Shown here in pieces: positions 44,295-51,880 of a stretch of 53,974 nucleotides of DNA. The stretch lies in assembly GCA_018302125.1 (NCBI GenBank), contig JAGWAC010000004.1, positions 1-53,974 of the forward strand, in the 5' to 3' direction. The stretch's first letter is position 1; every line of letters begins with the position of its first letter. The notes beneath the pieces were generated by a model. The model was not told where the DNA came from, did not search any database, and saw only the letters and a program-made list of their open reading frames with translations. The position numbers and the translations under genes were made by a program. The stretch comes from Candidatus Woesearchaeota archaeon (GTDB taxonomy: Archaea > Nanobdellota > Nanobdellia > SCGC-AAA011-G17 > JACPIM01).

Positions 44295-45665
44295 TCATAT
44301 TACTTTAATTATACCTGGACCAGCCATGCCCATTGAGCAACTGAATTTTATCGAGCCTTCTTTTTCAGGAACAAAATTTATTGTTTTTATCTGGTTTCTT
44401 GGCAAGTAGTCATTTATTCCTAAACTAGGCACTAAAAAAGTCTGTGCACATCCTGTTGCCCTCCTTCCATCAATACGCCATTCAACTGGAATTCCCTTTT
44501 TAACTGTAAATTTGGAGGGATAATAATCTAGACCTTCTACTTTCATTTCTATAACTTGTTTTCCTTCAACAAGTTTTGCGCTTGAATCTGTTGTTGGCGA
44601 CTGTGCATTTGCTGAAGGCAGAAATGAATCAAAATTAAACGGGCTGCCAGTTAATGTAAGACCATAACTCATATTTGTAAAACCAAGAATTATTATTAAT
44701 ACAGCAACAAATTTTGTAAAATATCTCTTGAATGTTCCTTGGGAATAGCTTGTTAAATAACCAGTTGACAATAAAGCTGGCAAGGTTCCCAGAGAAAAGG
44801 CAAACATGCTTAAAGAACCAACTAAAAAACTTCCTGTACTTAAAACATATAATTGCAAGGCCTGAGTAAAACCACAAGGTAGAAAAAATGTTGAAGAGCC
44901 AAAAAAGAATGGAGCTGATTTAGAATTTGATACTGACAAATTATGGATTTTGTGCACTACTAATTTGGGCATCTTTATTTTTAATCTATTTGTAAAAGAG
45001 AAAATATTCAGAATCTGAAAACCTAAACTAAGCATGATTATGCTTACAAATATTGTTATGAATCCTGATGCTTTTGGTGATATTTTGAATATTGATCCTA
45101 CTGCCCCCAAAAGCCCGCCTAATAATGTATATGAAAATATTCTTCCAACATTAAAATAAATGTGCGGCTTGAATTTTTGTTTTGGTGTTAAATCCGGATG
45201 TGCTTCATTATATTTTGTTGCTATTCCAAGCAACAGGCCGCCTGAAACTGCCATGCATGTTGAAAAAGCAGCAACCAATCCTATTAAAAAAATAAATCCA
45301 TAACTCATATTTTCAGAAATTCCCAGATTTGGAAGTATATCAAACTGCTTAAACAACAAATAAATTCCAAGAAGAATCAGAAAAATAGCACCAATTTCAA
45401 GATGATCTTTTTTTATTTTTATTATGCTTTTATTTTTATCTTCTACATTCTGTTTTTTTTCAGTAACCATGTATTTTGTATCTTTTAGTGCTTCTTGTAT
45501 CTGTGTTATTGATGGTACTTCAGTACAAGTTAATATTGCTTTTCCAGCTGAGTGATTTACTTCTGCTTTTAAGATTCCATTTATTGTTTTTAATTTTCTT
45601 TCTAAAAGAACTTCGCAACTAGAACAGGTCATACCAGAAATTTTTAATTCTATTTTTTCTGTCAT
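44295..45665 (-). CDS. HMA-SafE/UreH-cupredoxin fusion protein
   Basis: 456 residues in three parts. An N-terminal heavy-metal domain has SGMTCSSC (residues 10-17). A SafE/UreH-2-like six-helix membrane domain occupies about 90-345, with FSTCMAVSGGLLLG and FFLPCGFTQALQLY as the conserved Cys/Pro stretches. A C-terminal cupredoxin-like domain (about 370-456) has candidate copper ligands in RATGCAQTF and SCSMGM. Such fusions are known from copper loci and are thought to handle or relocate Cu at the membrane. The gene overlaps the copper chaperone gene by 4 bases. Confidence 0.85.
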   Translation of the reverse strand: MTEKIELKISGMTCSSCEVLLERKLKTINGILKAEVNHSAGKAILTCTEVPSITQIQEALKDTKYMVTEKKQNVEDKNKSIIKIKKDHLEIGAIFLILLGIYLLFKQFDILPNLGISENMSYGFIFLIGLVAAFSTCMAVSGGLLLGIATKYNEAHPDLTPKQKFKPHIYFNVGRIFSYTLLGGLLGAVGSIFKISPKASGFITIFVSIIMLSLGFQILNIFSFTNRLKIKMPKLVVHKIHNLSVSNSKSAPFFFGSSTFFLPCGFTQALQLYVLSTGSFLVGSLSMFAFSLGTLPALLSTGYLTSYSQGTFKRYFTKFVAVLIIILGFTNMSYGLTLTGSPFNFDSFLPSANAQSPTTDSSAKLVEGKQVIEMKVEGLDYYPSKFTVKKGIPVEWRIDGRRATGCAQTFLVPSLGINDYLPRNQIKTINFVPEKEGSIKFSCSMGMAGPGIIKVI

Positions 45666-45859
45666 TCTAATTTATATCCTAGTTTTTCTATTACTTCCTT
45701 TATTTTATTTAGATTAGTTTGTTTTTCATCAAATTCAATATTTAGTATTCCTGTTCTATAGCTTACTTCTGCTTTTACATTTATGTCCTGAAGGTCTTCT
45801 TTAATTAGTTCTTCACAGCTTTTACAGTGCATTCCTTTTACATTTAATTTTAATTTCAT
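45662..45859 (-). CDS. copZ: CopZ-like heavy-metal chaperone
   Basis: 65 residues from ATG 45859; a longer frame reaching 45931 crosses the promoter and is rejected. A complete HMA domain, LNVKGMHCKSCEELIKEDL, carries the CXXC site and the beta-alpha-beta pattern continues to EKLGYKLE. It probably passes Cu(I) to CopA or to the HMA domain of the fusion protein. It is the first gene of the operon with that fusion, and the dyad at 45874-45888 overlaps its TATA box. Confidence 0.88.
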   Translation of the reverse strand: MKLKLNVKGMHCKSCEELIKEDLQDINVKAEVSYRTGILNIEFDEKQTNLNKIKEVIEKLGYKLE

Positions 45860-45873
45860 AATTCTCAGTGAAA

Positions 45874-45888
45874 TATCAAAATTGGATA
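45874..45888. promoter_or_regulatory. TATC-N7-GATA dyad, metal-island operator (site 3)
   Basis: TATCAAAATTGGATA; extended arms ATATC/GATAT. It begins 15 bases before the chaperone ATG and overlaps the minus-strand TATA-like stretch at 45885-45893. It is also about 95 bases before the divergent regulator at 45979. Confidence 0.55.
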
Positions 45889-45978
45889 TATAATCTTTTT
45901 GGTTGTTGTAAGGGTTACGAGAGAAAAGCATTTAAACTGACATCTATATTAGAAAATAAATTTTATACAAAAAAAACA

Positions 45979-46521
45979 ATGGCAAAAAACATAGCACTTG
46001 GATTAATTTTGGTTGGCATTGCTATAATTTTTTTAATATCAATTTCAATATTTAAATTACAAATAAATAGTTTGACTAATGCATTAATGGTAGAAAGCGG
46101 GGGAACATGCATAATAGAAGGAAAATGTCTTCATGAAAAAAGCAACACACCAGTTTATATTGGGGTTGCCATAACTTTTGTTACTTTATCCCTGGGATTA
46201 TATCTTATCTTTTTTGAAAAAGGCCAAAAATATACTGAAGAAGCTTACAAAGAAATTGCAAATTCTCTGAAAGAATCAAAGAAAAAAGAAAATAAAGACG
46301 AGAAATTTAATTTTTTATTAAAGGCTCTTAATGATGATGAAAAAAATATTATGACTGCAATCAGAGACCAGAATGGAATAGAACAGGCTACTTTAAGAAT
46401 AAGAACTGATTTAAGCAAAACCAAGCTCAGCGTTCTTCTTAGTGAACTTGAGAAAAAAGGCCTTTTAAAGAAAGTAGCTGAAGGCAAAAAGAACAAAGTT
46501 TACCTTAAAATGTATATTTGA
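45979..46521 (+). CDS. membrane-anchored winged-helix regulator
   Basis: 180 residues from ATG 45979; the upstream in-frame extension crosses the chaperone promoter. Two membrane helices (about 5-27 and 58-80) flank an external loop GGTCIIEGKCLHEK with two cysteines. A cytoplasmic part with a Lys-rich linker and a MarR/wHTH-like domain follows: NIMTAIRDQNGIEQATLRI and LSVLLSELEKKGLLKK. The two-cysteine loop could sense external metal or redox state. It sits directly before the GAACAAA operator and the seven-gene operon, which it may control. Confidence 0.75.
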   Translation: MAKNIALGLILVGIAIIFLISISIFKLQINSLTNALMVESGGTCIIEGKCLHEKSNTPVYIGVAITFVTLSLGLYLIFFEKGQKYTEEAYKEIANSLKESKKKENKDEKFNFLLKALNDDEKNIMTAIRDQNGIEQATLRIRTDLSKTKLSVLLSELEKKGLLKKVAEGKKNKVYLKMYI

Positions 46522-46550
46522 ACGATTTGGAACAAGAATTCTGCATTTTT

Positions 46551-46573
46551 GAACAAAAACTGGGTGTTTGTTC
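46551..46573. promoter_or_regulatory. GAACAAA-N9-TTTGTTC operator of the Cys-rich operon
   Basis: Perfect 7-base inverted arms at 46551-46557 and 46567-46573. The TATA-like TTTATATTTA (46587-46596) follows 13 bases later. Further GAAC half-sites occur at 46519-46535. This is well placed for regulation by the gene just upstream. Confidence 0.55.
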
Positions 46574-46638
46574 TGGAAGTAAGATATTTATATTTACTTA
46601 GTTGAATTTTGTTTAAGATTTTATGAGGTGAAATTAAA

Positions 46639-47403
46639 TTGGAAAAAATGGAAGAAAAGCAAAATAAAATAAAATTTGTTAAAATTATGAATATTTTATT
46701 GGTTTTTGGCTTAATTTTTGCTCTTTACAGCCAATTTCAATTACTTTCTATAAGAGCTGTAAATTCAGATGGTTTGGAAAATGCCAATGGCGCAGTTTTT
46801 GCTTCTAGCGAGGTATTACCTGTTGGCGTGCCAAGGATATATGGCCAGAAACTTGGGATTAAATATGATTTTGTAAGCTCAAATAATCAGCAGCTGGCTG
46901 ATCAGACAATAGAAGTCTTAGGAAATCTTGACAGAACTATAAATTTAGAAGGGAAGAACTTAGAAAGATATGTTGATATTGTTTCTGAAATAAGCTGTGA
47001 ATATTGCTGCGGCGCCAAGTCAATAATTGTAAGAAAAGAGGATGTTGCAGAAATGGAGAAGAATATACAAAACGCAATAACTACAGGACAAATAACTGAG
47101 GAAGAAGCAGTCAAGTTCAGAAGAACTGCTGGCGAAGCTGCATGTGGTTGTGCACATTCTTTTGCAATGAGAGGATTAGCAAAATACCTTATTCTAAACA
47201 ATGGAGCTGAATTTACAAATGAAGAGATTTTAAATGAGTTAGGAAAATGGAAGACTTTGTTCTTTCCTGAACAAATGAGTGCCAAAGCAGCAGTAATGAA
47301 AGAAAAGAACATAGAATTTAGTTATGCTAATTTGGGAAGCAACAGATACAGGGGAATAGAACAAGGAGCTACAGCAAGCGGACAAATGGTAGGAGGATGC
47401 TGA
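46639..47403 (+). CDS. membrane-anchored CEYCCG/CGCAHS protein ending QMVGGC
   Basis: 254 residues from TTG 46639. The Shine-Dalgarno GAGGTGA (46625-46631) is 7 bases from the TTG but 16 from the next ATG, which favours TTG. One membrane helix (about 15-37) anchors an external domain with SCEYCCGAKSII and AACGCAHSFAMRGLAKYLI, six cysteines and a His. These motifs recur in a family of archaeal and candidate-phylum proteins without known function. The chain ends ATASGQMVGGC. It is first in a seven-gene operon with a DUF411 protein, so extracytoplasmic copper handling is likely. Confidence 0.78.
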   Translation: MEKMEEKQNKIKFVKIMNILLVFGLIFALYSQFQLLSIRAVNSDGLENANGAVFASSEVLPVGVPRIYGQKLGIKYDFVSSNNQQLADQTIEVLGNLDRTINLEGKNLERYVDIVSEISCEYCCGAKSIIVRKEDVAEMEKNIQNAITTGQITEEEAVKFRRTAGEAACGCAHSFAMRGLAKYLILNNGAEFTNEEILNELGKWKTLFFPEQMSAKAAVMKEKNIEFSYANLGSNRYRGIEQGATASGQMVGGC

Positions 47404-47404
47404 A

Positions 47405-47599
47405 ATGAACAAAAAAATGATAATGCTGATTTTAGCAGTTGTTTTAGTTTTGCTGATTGGAGTACAGGCTTATGAGCTTAATGTACTGAAGAAGAACATT
47501 AATGGCGACTTTGGTTTAGAAACTGGAACATTTTCAAGTGCTACAACAGCAAAACAAAGCAGTCCAGCAGCTGCCTCACAAATGGTAGGGGGATGCTGA
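47405..47599 (+). CDS. small anchored protein ending QMVGGC
   Basis: 64 residues: an N-terminal membrane helix (MIMLILAVVLVLLIGVQAY), a Ser/Ala/Thr-rich linker and the C-terminus AAASQMVGGC. The final six residues equal those of the preceding protein. Apart from its single C-terminal cysteine it has no metal-binding residues. It starts 1 base after the previous stop, with a GGAGG-type Shine-Dalgarno inside the upstream QMVGGC codons. No named family recognised. Confidence 0.7.
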   Translation: MNKKMIMLILAVVLVLLIGVQAYELNVLKKNINGDFGLETGTFSSATTAKQSSPAAASQMVGGC

Positions 47600-47600
47600 A

Positions 47601-48068
47601 ATGAAAAATGCTTATATTTTTTCTTTTTTTATTTTGAGCCTTTTAGGTGTATCTATTTATCTTTTGTCTGATAACCAAAATAAAATAGATGGAAATGTTG
47701 GCGAAGTTATTTTATATAAATCAAATACATGTGGTTGTTGCGGAATTTATTATAATTATCTTAGAAACAATATTGGTAATTCTATAAAGGCAGTGAATTT
47801 AGAAGATATGAATGCAATAAAAGAAAAATATACTATACCATTATTTCTCCAGAGCTGTCATACAACAATAATCAGTGGGTATTTTGTTGAGGGGCATATT
47901 CCTATTGAGGCTATTAACAAATTAATTTCAGAAAAACCAAATATAAAAGGAATAGCAATGCCTGGAATGCCTTCAGGTTCACCTGGAATGCCTGGAAAAA
48001 AGATCGGGTCTTTTGATGTTTTTGCTGTTTCAAATGATGGAAAAAGCGAATTATTTATGAGTTTGTGA
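47601..48068 (+). CDS. DUF411 (CopG-like) copper protein
   Basis: 155 residues. An N-terminal signal or anchor helix precedes the DUF411 domain: YKSNTCGCCGIYYNYL (metal-binding CXCC), LQSCHTTIISGYFVEGHIP and a terminal GIAMPGMPSGSPGMPGKK. The family occurs in bacterial and archaeal copper-resistance loci and is believed to bind Cu outside the cytoplasm. It is the third gene of the operon, preceded by GGGGG inside the upstream QMVGGC codons. The best functional anchor for this operon. Confidence 0.88.
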   Translation: MKNAYIFSFFILSLLGVSIYLLSDNQNKIDGNVGEVILYKSNTCGCCGIYYNYLRNNIGNSIKAVNLEDMNAIKEKYTIPLFLQSCHTTIISGYFVEGHIPIEAINKLISEKPNIKGIAMPGMPSGSPGMPGKKIGSFDVFAVSNDGKSELFMSL

Positions 48069-48075
48069 GGAGAAA

Positions 48076-48594
48076 ATGAAAAAATTTTTTATTTTTACTT
48101 TTTTATTAATATATTTGGATAAAGCGTATGCTCATTGTCCTCTATGCACTGTCGGCGCTGTTGCAGCTGCTGGCGGAGCTGCCTGGTTGGGATTAAGCCA
48201 AATTGTAATTGGCTTATTTATTGGGGCTTTTGCAATTTCTCTTGGATTATGGAGCTCTAGATATCTGAAGAAAAAATATGTTCCAATTCAAAATTTTTTA
48301 ATCGCTCTTTTTTTATTTTTGACAATAGTCTTGCCAGTTTTACCTCTAATGAAAGAGCTTTATCCTTTTTATATAAATATTTCTGGAGATTATGGTTCTT
48401 TGCTAAACAGGACTTATATTATAAATTCTTTTTTAGGTGGGGGCATTATAGGTGGAATTATTGTCTTTTTGTCGCCTTTTGTAAGCATGAAAATTATGAA
48501 ACTGAGAAATAATAAGCTGATCCCTTACCAGGGTGTATTAATCACTTTATTACTCTTAATAATAGCTGGGGTTATATTTCAACTGACATTATGA
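48076..48594 (+). CDS. four-helix membrane protein with HCPLC motif
   Basis: 172 residues. A cleavable or anchoring N-terminal helix ends at AYAHCPLCTVGAVAAAGGAA, so the H-C-X2-C group would lie outside the membrane right after the signal. Four further hydrophobic segments follow. The HCPLCT start is recurrent in archaeal membrane proteins without assigned function. It is followed by the next gene with a 4-base overlap. The cysteine pair may receive or reduce a metal or a disulfide. Confidence 0.7.
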   Translation: MKKFFIFTFLLIYLDKAYAHCPLCTVGAVAAAGGAAWLGLSQIVIGLFIGAFAISLGLWSSRYLKKKYVPIQNFLIALFLFLTIVLPVLPLMKELYPFYINISGDYGSLLNRTYIINSFLGGGIIGGIIVFLSPFVSMKIMKLRNNKLIPYQGVLITLLLLIIAGVIFQLTL

Positions 48595-49016
48595 GCTTTT
48601 TTTATGTCCTTGGGATTATTTCTGTTTTGTTTTTTGTACTACTTTTTATAAAATCTTTTTTCAGACTAAATAATTTCTGTGTTATCTGCGGATCAGTAAG
48701 CTTGACATGGATATTGCTTTTAATTTTATACTGGTCTGGATATTTTAAAAATACATTAATTATTGCCTTACTTGCTGGACAGAGCATTCTTGGATTATTT
48801 TATTTATTTGAAAAAAAACTAGAGATGTTTCGCCTACCTTTTCTGCTTACTTTAACTTTTTTTGGATATTCTTTGTTTGGCGTTTATGATGGAATAAAAG
48901 AAAGTGTAATTTTCCTGCTTATTTTGTGGTTATTGTTTTTTGTTTTATACTATTATCAAGACAAAAATATGAAGTCATTTGTCAAAAAAATAATAGAGTG
49001 CTGCAGAAATTGGTAA
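48591..49016 (+). CDS. multi-helix membrane protein with FCVICG motif
   Basis: 141 residues with about five hydrophobic segments. An early FCVICGSVSLTW motif (cysteines near 30-33) is followed by ILYWSGYF, and the tail is basic with CC near the end. The paired cysteines in a membrane helix entry resemble those of the preceding protein, suggesting both belong to one membrane complex. No named family. Overlaps both neighbours. Confidence 0.65.
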   Translation: MSFFYVLGIISVLFFVLLFIKSFFRLNNFCVICGSVSLTWILLLILYWSGYFKNTLIIALLAGQSILGLFYLFEKKLEMFRLPFLLTLTFFGYSLFGVYDGIKESVIFLLILWLLFFVLYYYQDKNMKSFVKKIIECCRNW

Positions 49017-49591
49017 ACAGTAGGAATGAAAAAAACAGCAGAAGCAAGGAGAGAAAACCATTAATTTATGGTTTTCTTGGCGGAATTCTCTTAATTAGTT
49101 TTTATTTTTTTGTACTTAGTTTTGCAAACAGTTTCCAGCATGCTATGCAGGAATTTCTAAAATTATGGTATTTTATACTTCCAATTGTAGCTGGATTTGG
49201 AACCCAGGTTGGATTGTATTTTTATATAAGATCTTTTACAAATAGGATAAACTTAAATGGGGAAGTTATGGCTACTGGGGGGGTTTCTGGTGGCTCAATG
49301 ATTATCTGCTGTGTTCACCATCTTTTTGATATTCTTCCAATTATTGGGCTAAGTGCATTTTCGTTATTTTTAGTAAATTATCAGACAAGTTTTCTTTTGT
49401 TTGGAATCTTGTCCAATTTTGTTGGATTAAGCATGATTCTAGGAATTATACAAAGAAATAATCTTTATACTAAAAATAATGGCTTCTTAAGAAAGCTGAT
49501 GTTTTTAAATTATGACAGAACAGTTTATTATGTACTAGGAATTTCTGCTCTGATTTTTTTAACTAAATTAATTTCAACGAGGTGGTTTTAA
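48998..49591 (+). CDS. multi-helix membrane protein with CCVHH motif
   Basis: About 197 residues. The likely start is GTG 48998 or TTG 49010, overlapping the previous gene's end; no ATG is near and the frame stays open further upstream. Five hydrophobic segments are seen. A conserved GVSGGSMIICCVHHLFDIL lies near residue 100, a Cys-Cys plus His-His cluster within or beside the membrane that would suit copper or haem. Similar CCXHH membrane proteins occur in archaeal metal loci. Function unassigned. Confidence 0.7.
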   Translation: MLQKLVNSRNEKNSRSKERKPLIYGFLGGILLISFYFFVLSFANSFQHAMQEFLKLWYFILPIVAGFGTQVGLYFYIRSFTNRINLNGEVMATGGVSGGSMIICCVHHLFDILPIIGLSAFSLFLVNYQTSFLLFGILSNFVGLSMILGIIQRNNLYTKNNGFLRKLMFLNYDRTVYYVLGISALIFLTKLISTRWF

Positions 49592-49999
49592 ATGTTTAAA
49601 GAAATATCTTTTGTATTTTTTGTAATTGTTTTAATCAGCGGGTTTTTCTTTATTTTTCTGGATTCTGGTGAAACAGAACTTAATTCATCTTCGAATTTAC
49701 AGACCAAAACAAGTCAAAGCACAGTCAGCATTGATCTTACTCCACAATCATTTAATGGAAAAGAATTTGTTGTCAACATCGGTGTGAATACACATATAAC
49801 TGATTTAAGCAGATTTGATTTAAAAGAACTTGCTGTTTTGGAAATTAATGGAAAGTCTATAAAACCAAAATCTGCACCAAAGCTTAGCGGGCATCATAAC
49901 AAAGGTGCCTTGATTTTTGATGTAAATAAAAAACCAGAAGACTTTAAGATTATAGTAAAAAGTTTTCCAGATTTAGAATTAAGAGAATTTAAATGGTAA
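49592..49999 (+). CDS. secreted/anchored beta-rich protein with GHH motif
   Basis: 135 residues. One N-terminal hydrophobic helix (about 5-25) is followed by a Ser/Thr linker and a beta-rich external domain: VSIDLTPQSFNGKEFVVNI, GVNTHITDLSRFDLKEL and LSGHHNKGALIFDV. The THITDLSRFDLKE...SGHH pattern recurs in archaeal metal-locus proteins. The His pair may bind metal. It begins 1 base after the previous stop and is the last gene of the operon. Confidence 0.68.
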   Translation: MFKEISFVFFVIVLISGFFFIFLDSGETELNSSSNLQTKTSQSTVSIDLTPQSFNGKEFVVNIGVNTHITDLSRFDLKELAVLEINGKSIKPKSAPKLSGHHNKGALIFDVNKKPEDFKIIVKSFPDLELREFKW

Positions 50000-50007
50000 A
50001 AAATTAA

Positions 50008-50316
50008 TTATTCCAACATTTCAATCTGAATCTGGACATCTTCAGGAATATGAACTCTCATTACCAATCTTAAAGCTCTTTCATTTACACCCAAGTCAAT
50101 AACTCTTTTATGGATCCTCATCTCAAAATTATCAAACGAGGCTTTACCGCTGCCACATGGTGTTTTTCTTACTGTATGTTTTAATCTTCTTGTTGGCAAA
50201 GGCACTGGACCAGAAATGTTTACTTTTGTTTTTTCTGCTATGTCTTTAATAGATTCACATATCTGATTAAGTTGATCAATATCAGTACTTGCCAAATTTA
50301 TTCTTGCTTTTGCCAT
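50008..50316 (-). CDS. rps10: 30S ribosomal protein S10
   Basis: 102 residues, a full-length archaeal S10: KARINLASTDIDQLNQICES, ISGPVPLPTRRLKHTVRKTP and FEMRIHKRVIDLGVNERAL. A TATA box TTTATAAAT (50338-50347, minus strand) sits about 25 bases before the ATG, indicating a leaderless mRNA. It is separated from the EF-1 alpha gene, its usual archaeal partner, by the metal island and the tRNA region. Confidence 0.96.
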   Translation of the reverse strand: MAKARINLASTDIDQLNQICESIKDIAEKTKVNISGPVPLPTRRLKHTVRKTPCGSGKASFDNFEMRIHKRVIDLGVNERALRLVMRVHIPEDVQIQIEMLE

Positions 50317-50420
50317 AGAAATGATGGAAAATAAGAAATTTATAAATCTTTGGTTTAATCAGGCTTTGCACAAAAACTCCGGAAATTTTCCGAAAAATTC
50401 CTTGGCTGCTTTTAAGTTAA

Positions 50421-50797
50421 AATAAAAAAGAAAAGGTAGACTATTCTGAATGCCCCACGCAATTTTTACAAATCCACAAATTGCTTCTGTAGGATACACA
50501 GAACAGGAATTAAAAGATAAAAAAATAAATTATGCAGTTGGAAAATACAATTATATTGATACTGGAATGGGTCAAGCAATAGAAGAAAAAGAAGGCTTTG
50601 TAAAAATATTAGTTGAAAAATCAACAGGAAAAATTCTAGGCTGTCATATTATTGGTCATGAAGCAAGTACACTAATCCATGAAGTGATCATAGCAATAAA
50701 GTCAGGTTCTGGAACAATAGACAACATTACAAATTCTGTTCATATTCATCCATCTTTGTCAGAAGTAGTTCAAAGAGCAGCAAATAGCAGCATCTAA
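50421..50797 (+). pseudogene. C-terminal remnant of a flavin disulfide reductase
   Basis: From ATG 50450 the frame gives MPHAIFTNPQIASVGYTEQE through the dimerisation domain to HIHPSLSEVVQRAANSSI. This is the C-terminal interface domain of the dihydrolipoamide dehydrogenase/mercuric reductase family, with the HIHPS-x-x-E active-site His-Glu pair. The FAD/NAD-binding 340 residues are missing. Just upstream, a different frame gives NKKEKVDYS, which normally precedes PHAIF, so one base was lost near 50448. It sits beside the metal island, suggesting a former MerA-like enzyme. Confidence 0.8.
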
Positions 50798-50868
50798 ATA
50801 CATATACTAGGACATATACTTTAAATCTATAAGAAACTTTATAAATAAAAGATAGCAAAAAAAAAACA

Positions 50869-51606
50869 ATGGAAGAACAGAAAGAAGAAACTATAACATT
50901 AAAGAAAACAACAATATGGAAAATTTCAGCTGTTGTATTAGGTATTCTTTTCATAATATCAATTTTTACAGGCGGCTTTGGTTTTAGAGATAACGCTCCT
51001 ACTGGAGGTACAGTATTAGATGACACTGGAAATAATGAACCAACAATAATAGCAAAAGTAAGTGTTGATGACGATCCAGTTTTAGGTAATAAAAATGCGC
51101 CTGTAACAATAATTGAATTTTCAGATTATCAATGTCCTTTCTGTAGAAGATCTTATACCCAAGTTTATTCTTTATTAAAAGAAAATTTCATAAATACAGA
51201 TAAAGCAAAATTAGTTTTTAGAGATTTTCCATTGACAAGCATACATCCAGGAGCATTGCCAGCAGCAGAAGCAGCTGAATGTGCAGATGAACAAGGAAAA
51301 TATTGGGAAATGCATGATAAAATATTCGATGAACAAAATAAATTTGGTCAAGGAACAGTTCCTTTTACAAATGACGATTTAAAAAAATGGGCTTCTGAAA
51401 TAGGATTAAGCACAGGAGACTTTAATTCATGCTTGGATTCTGGAAAATACAAAAGCGAAGTTGAAAAAGATTTTAGCGACGGAAATGCATACGGAGTTTC
51501 AGGAACCCCAACTTACTTTATTGGCAATGATAAAGATGGTTATGTAATAGTTGGTGGAGCTCAGCCTTATCAAGTATTTGAACAAGCAATTAACCAATAT
51601 TTATAA
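50869..51606 (+). CDS. DsbA-family thioredoxin-like oxidoreductase
   Basis: 245 residues. A cytoplasmic start with a membrane helix (about 17-37) precedes an external thioredoxin fold: VTIIEFSDYQCPFCRRSY (active-site CPFC), FRDFPLTSIHPGALPAAEAA and the cis-Pro loop GVSGTPTYFIG. It should oxidise or isomerise disulfides of secreted proteins, which fits the many Cys-rich external proteins nearby. A TATA box TTTATAAATA (50838-50847) is 27 bases before the ATG, so the mRNA is leaderless. Confidence 0.9.
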   Translation: MEEQKEETITLKKTTIWKISAVVLGILFIISIFTGGFGFRDNAPTGGTVLDDTGNNEPTIIAKVSVDDDPVLGNKNAPVTIIEFSDYQCPFCRRSYTQVYSLLKENFINTDKAKLVFRDFPLTSIHPGALPAAEAAECADEQGKYWEMHDKIFDEQNKFGQGTVPFTNDDLKKWASEIGLSTGDFNSCLDSGKYKSEVEKDFSDGNAYGVSGTPTYFIGNDKDGYVIVGGAQPYQVFEQAINQYL

Positions 51607-51625
51607 TTTTTCATTATTTTTTAAG

Positions 51626-51874
51626 ATGTTAACAAAAAACCTAAAGGAACTAGTCAGAGAAAAAGTTTTTCCAGCAGAGATAGGTGTTCCAGAAGATCTT
51701 TTAAATATAACAACTGATGAAATAGCATTAATTTTAAGAAGAAATATTAGACATAACCAGGTATATATTAGGGGTTTTTATGCAGAAAGCATGACAAGAA
51801 TGGGTCTTCTTATACCAGTGTCAGGTTCAGAAGATAAATATGTATTTACAGAACTTGCAAGGCAATATCCTTAA
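51626..51874 (+). CDS. hypothetical protein, 82 aa
   Basis: 82 residues from ATG 51626; the frame extends back into the DsbA gene but that part is not credible. It contains LVREKVFPAEIGVPEDLLNI and IALILRRNIRHNQVYIRGFY, a compact alpha/beta protein with no Cys. It follows DsbA by 20 bases and may share its transcript. No family recognised. Confidence 0.6.
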   Translation: MLTKNLKELVREKVFPAEIGVPEDLLNITTDEIALILRRNIRHNQVYIRGFYAESMTRMGLLIPVSGSEDKYVFTELARQYP

Positions 51875-51880
51875 TAGACT

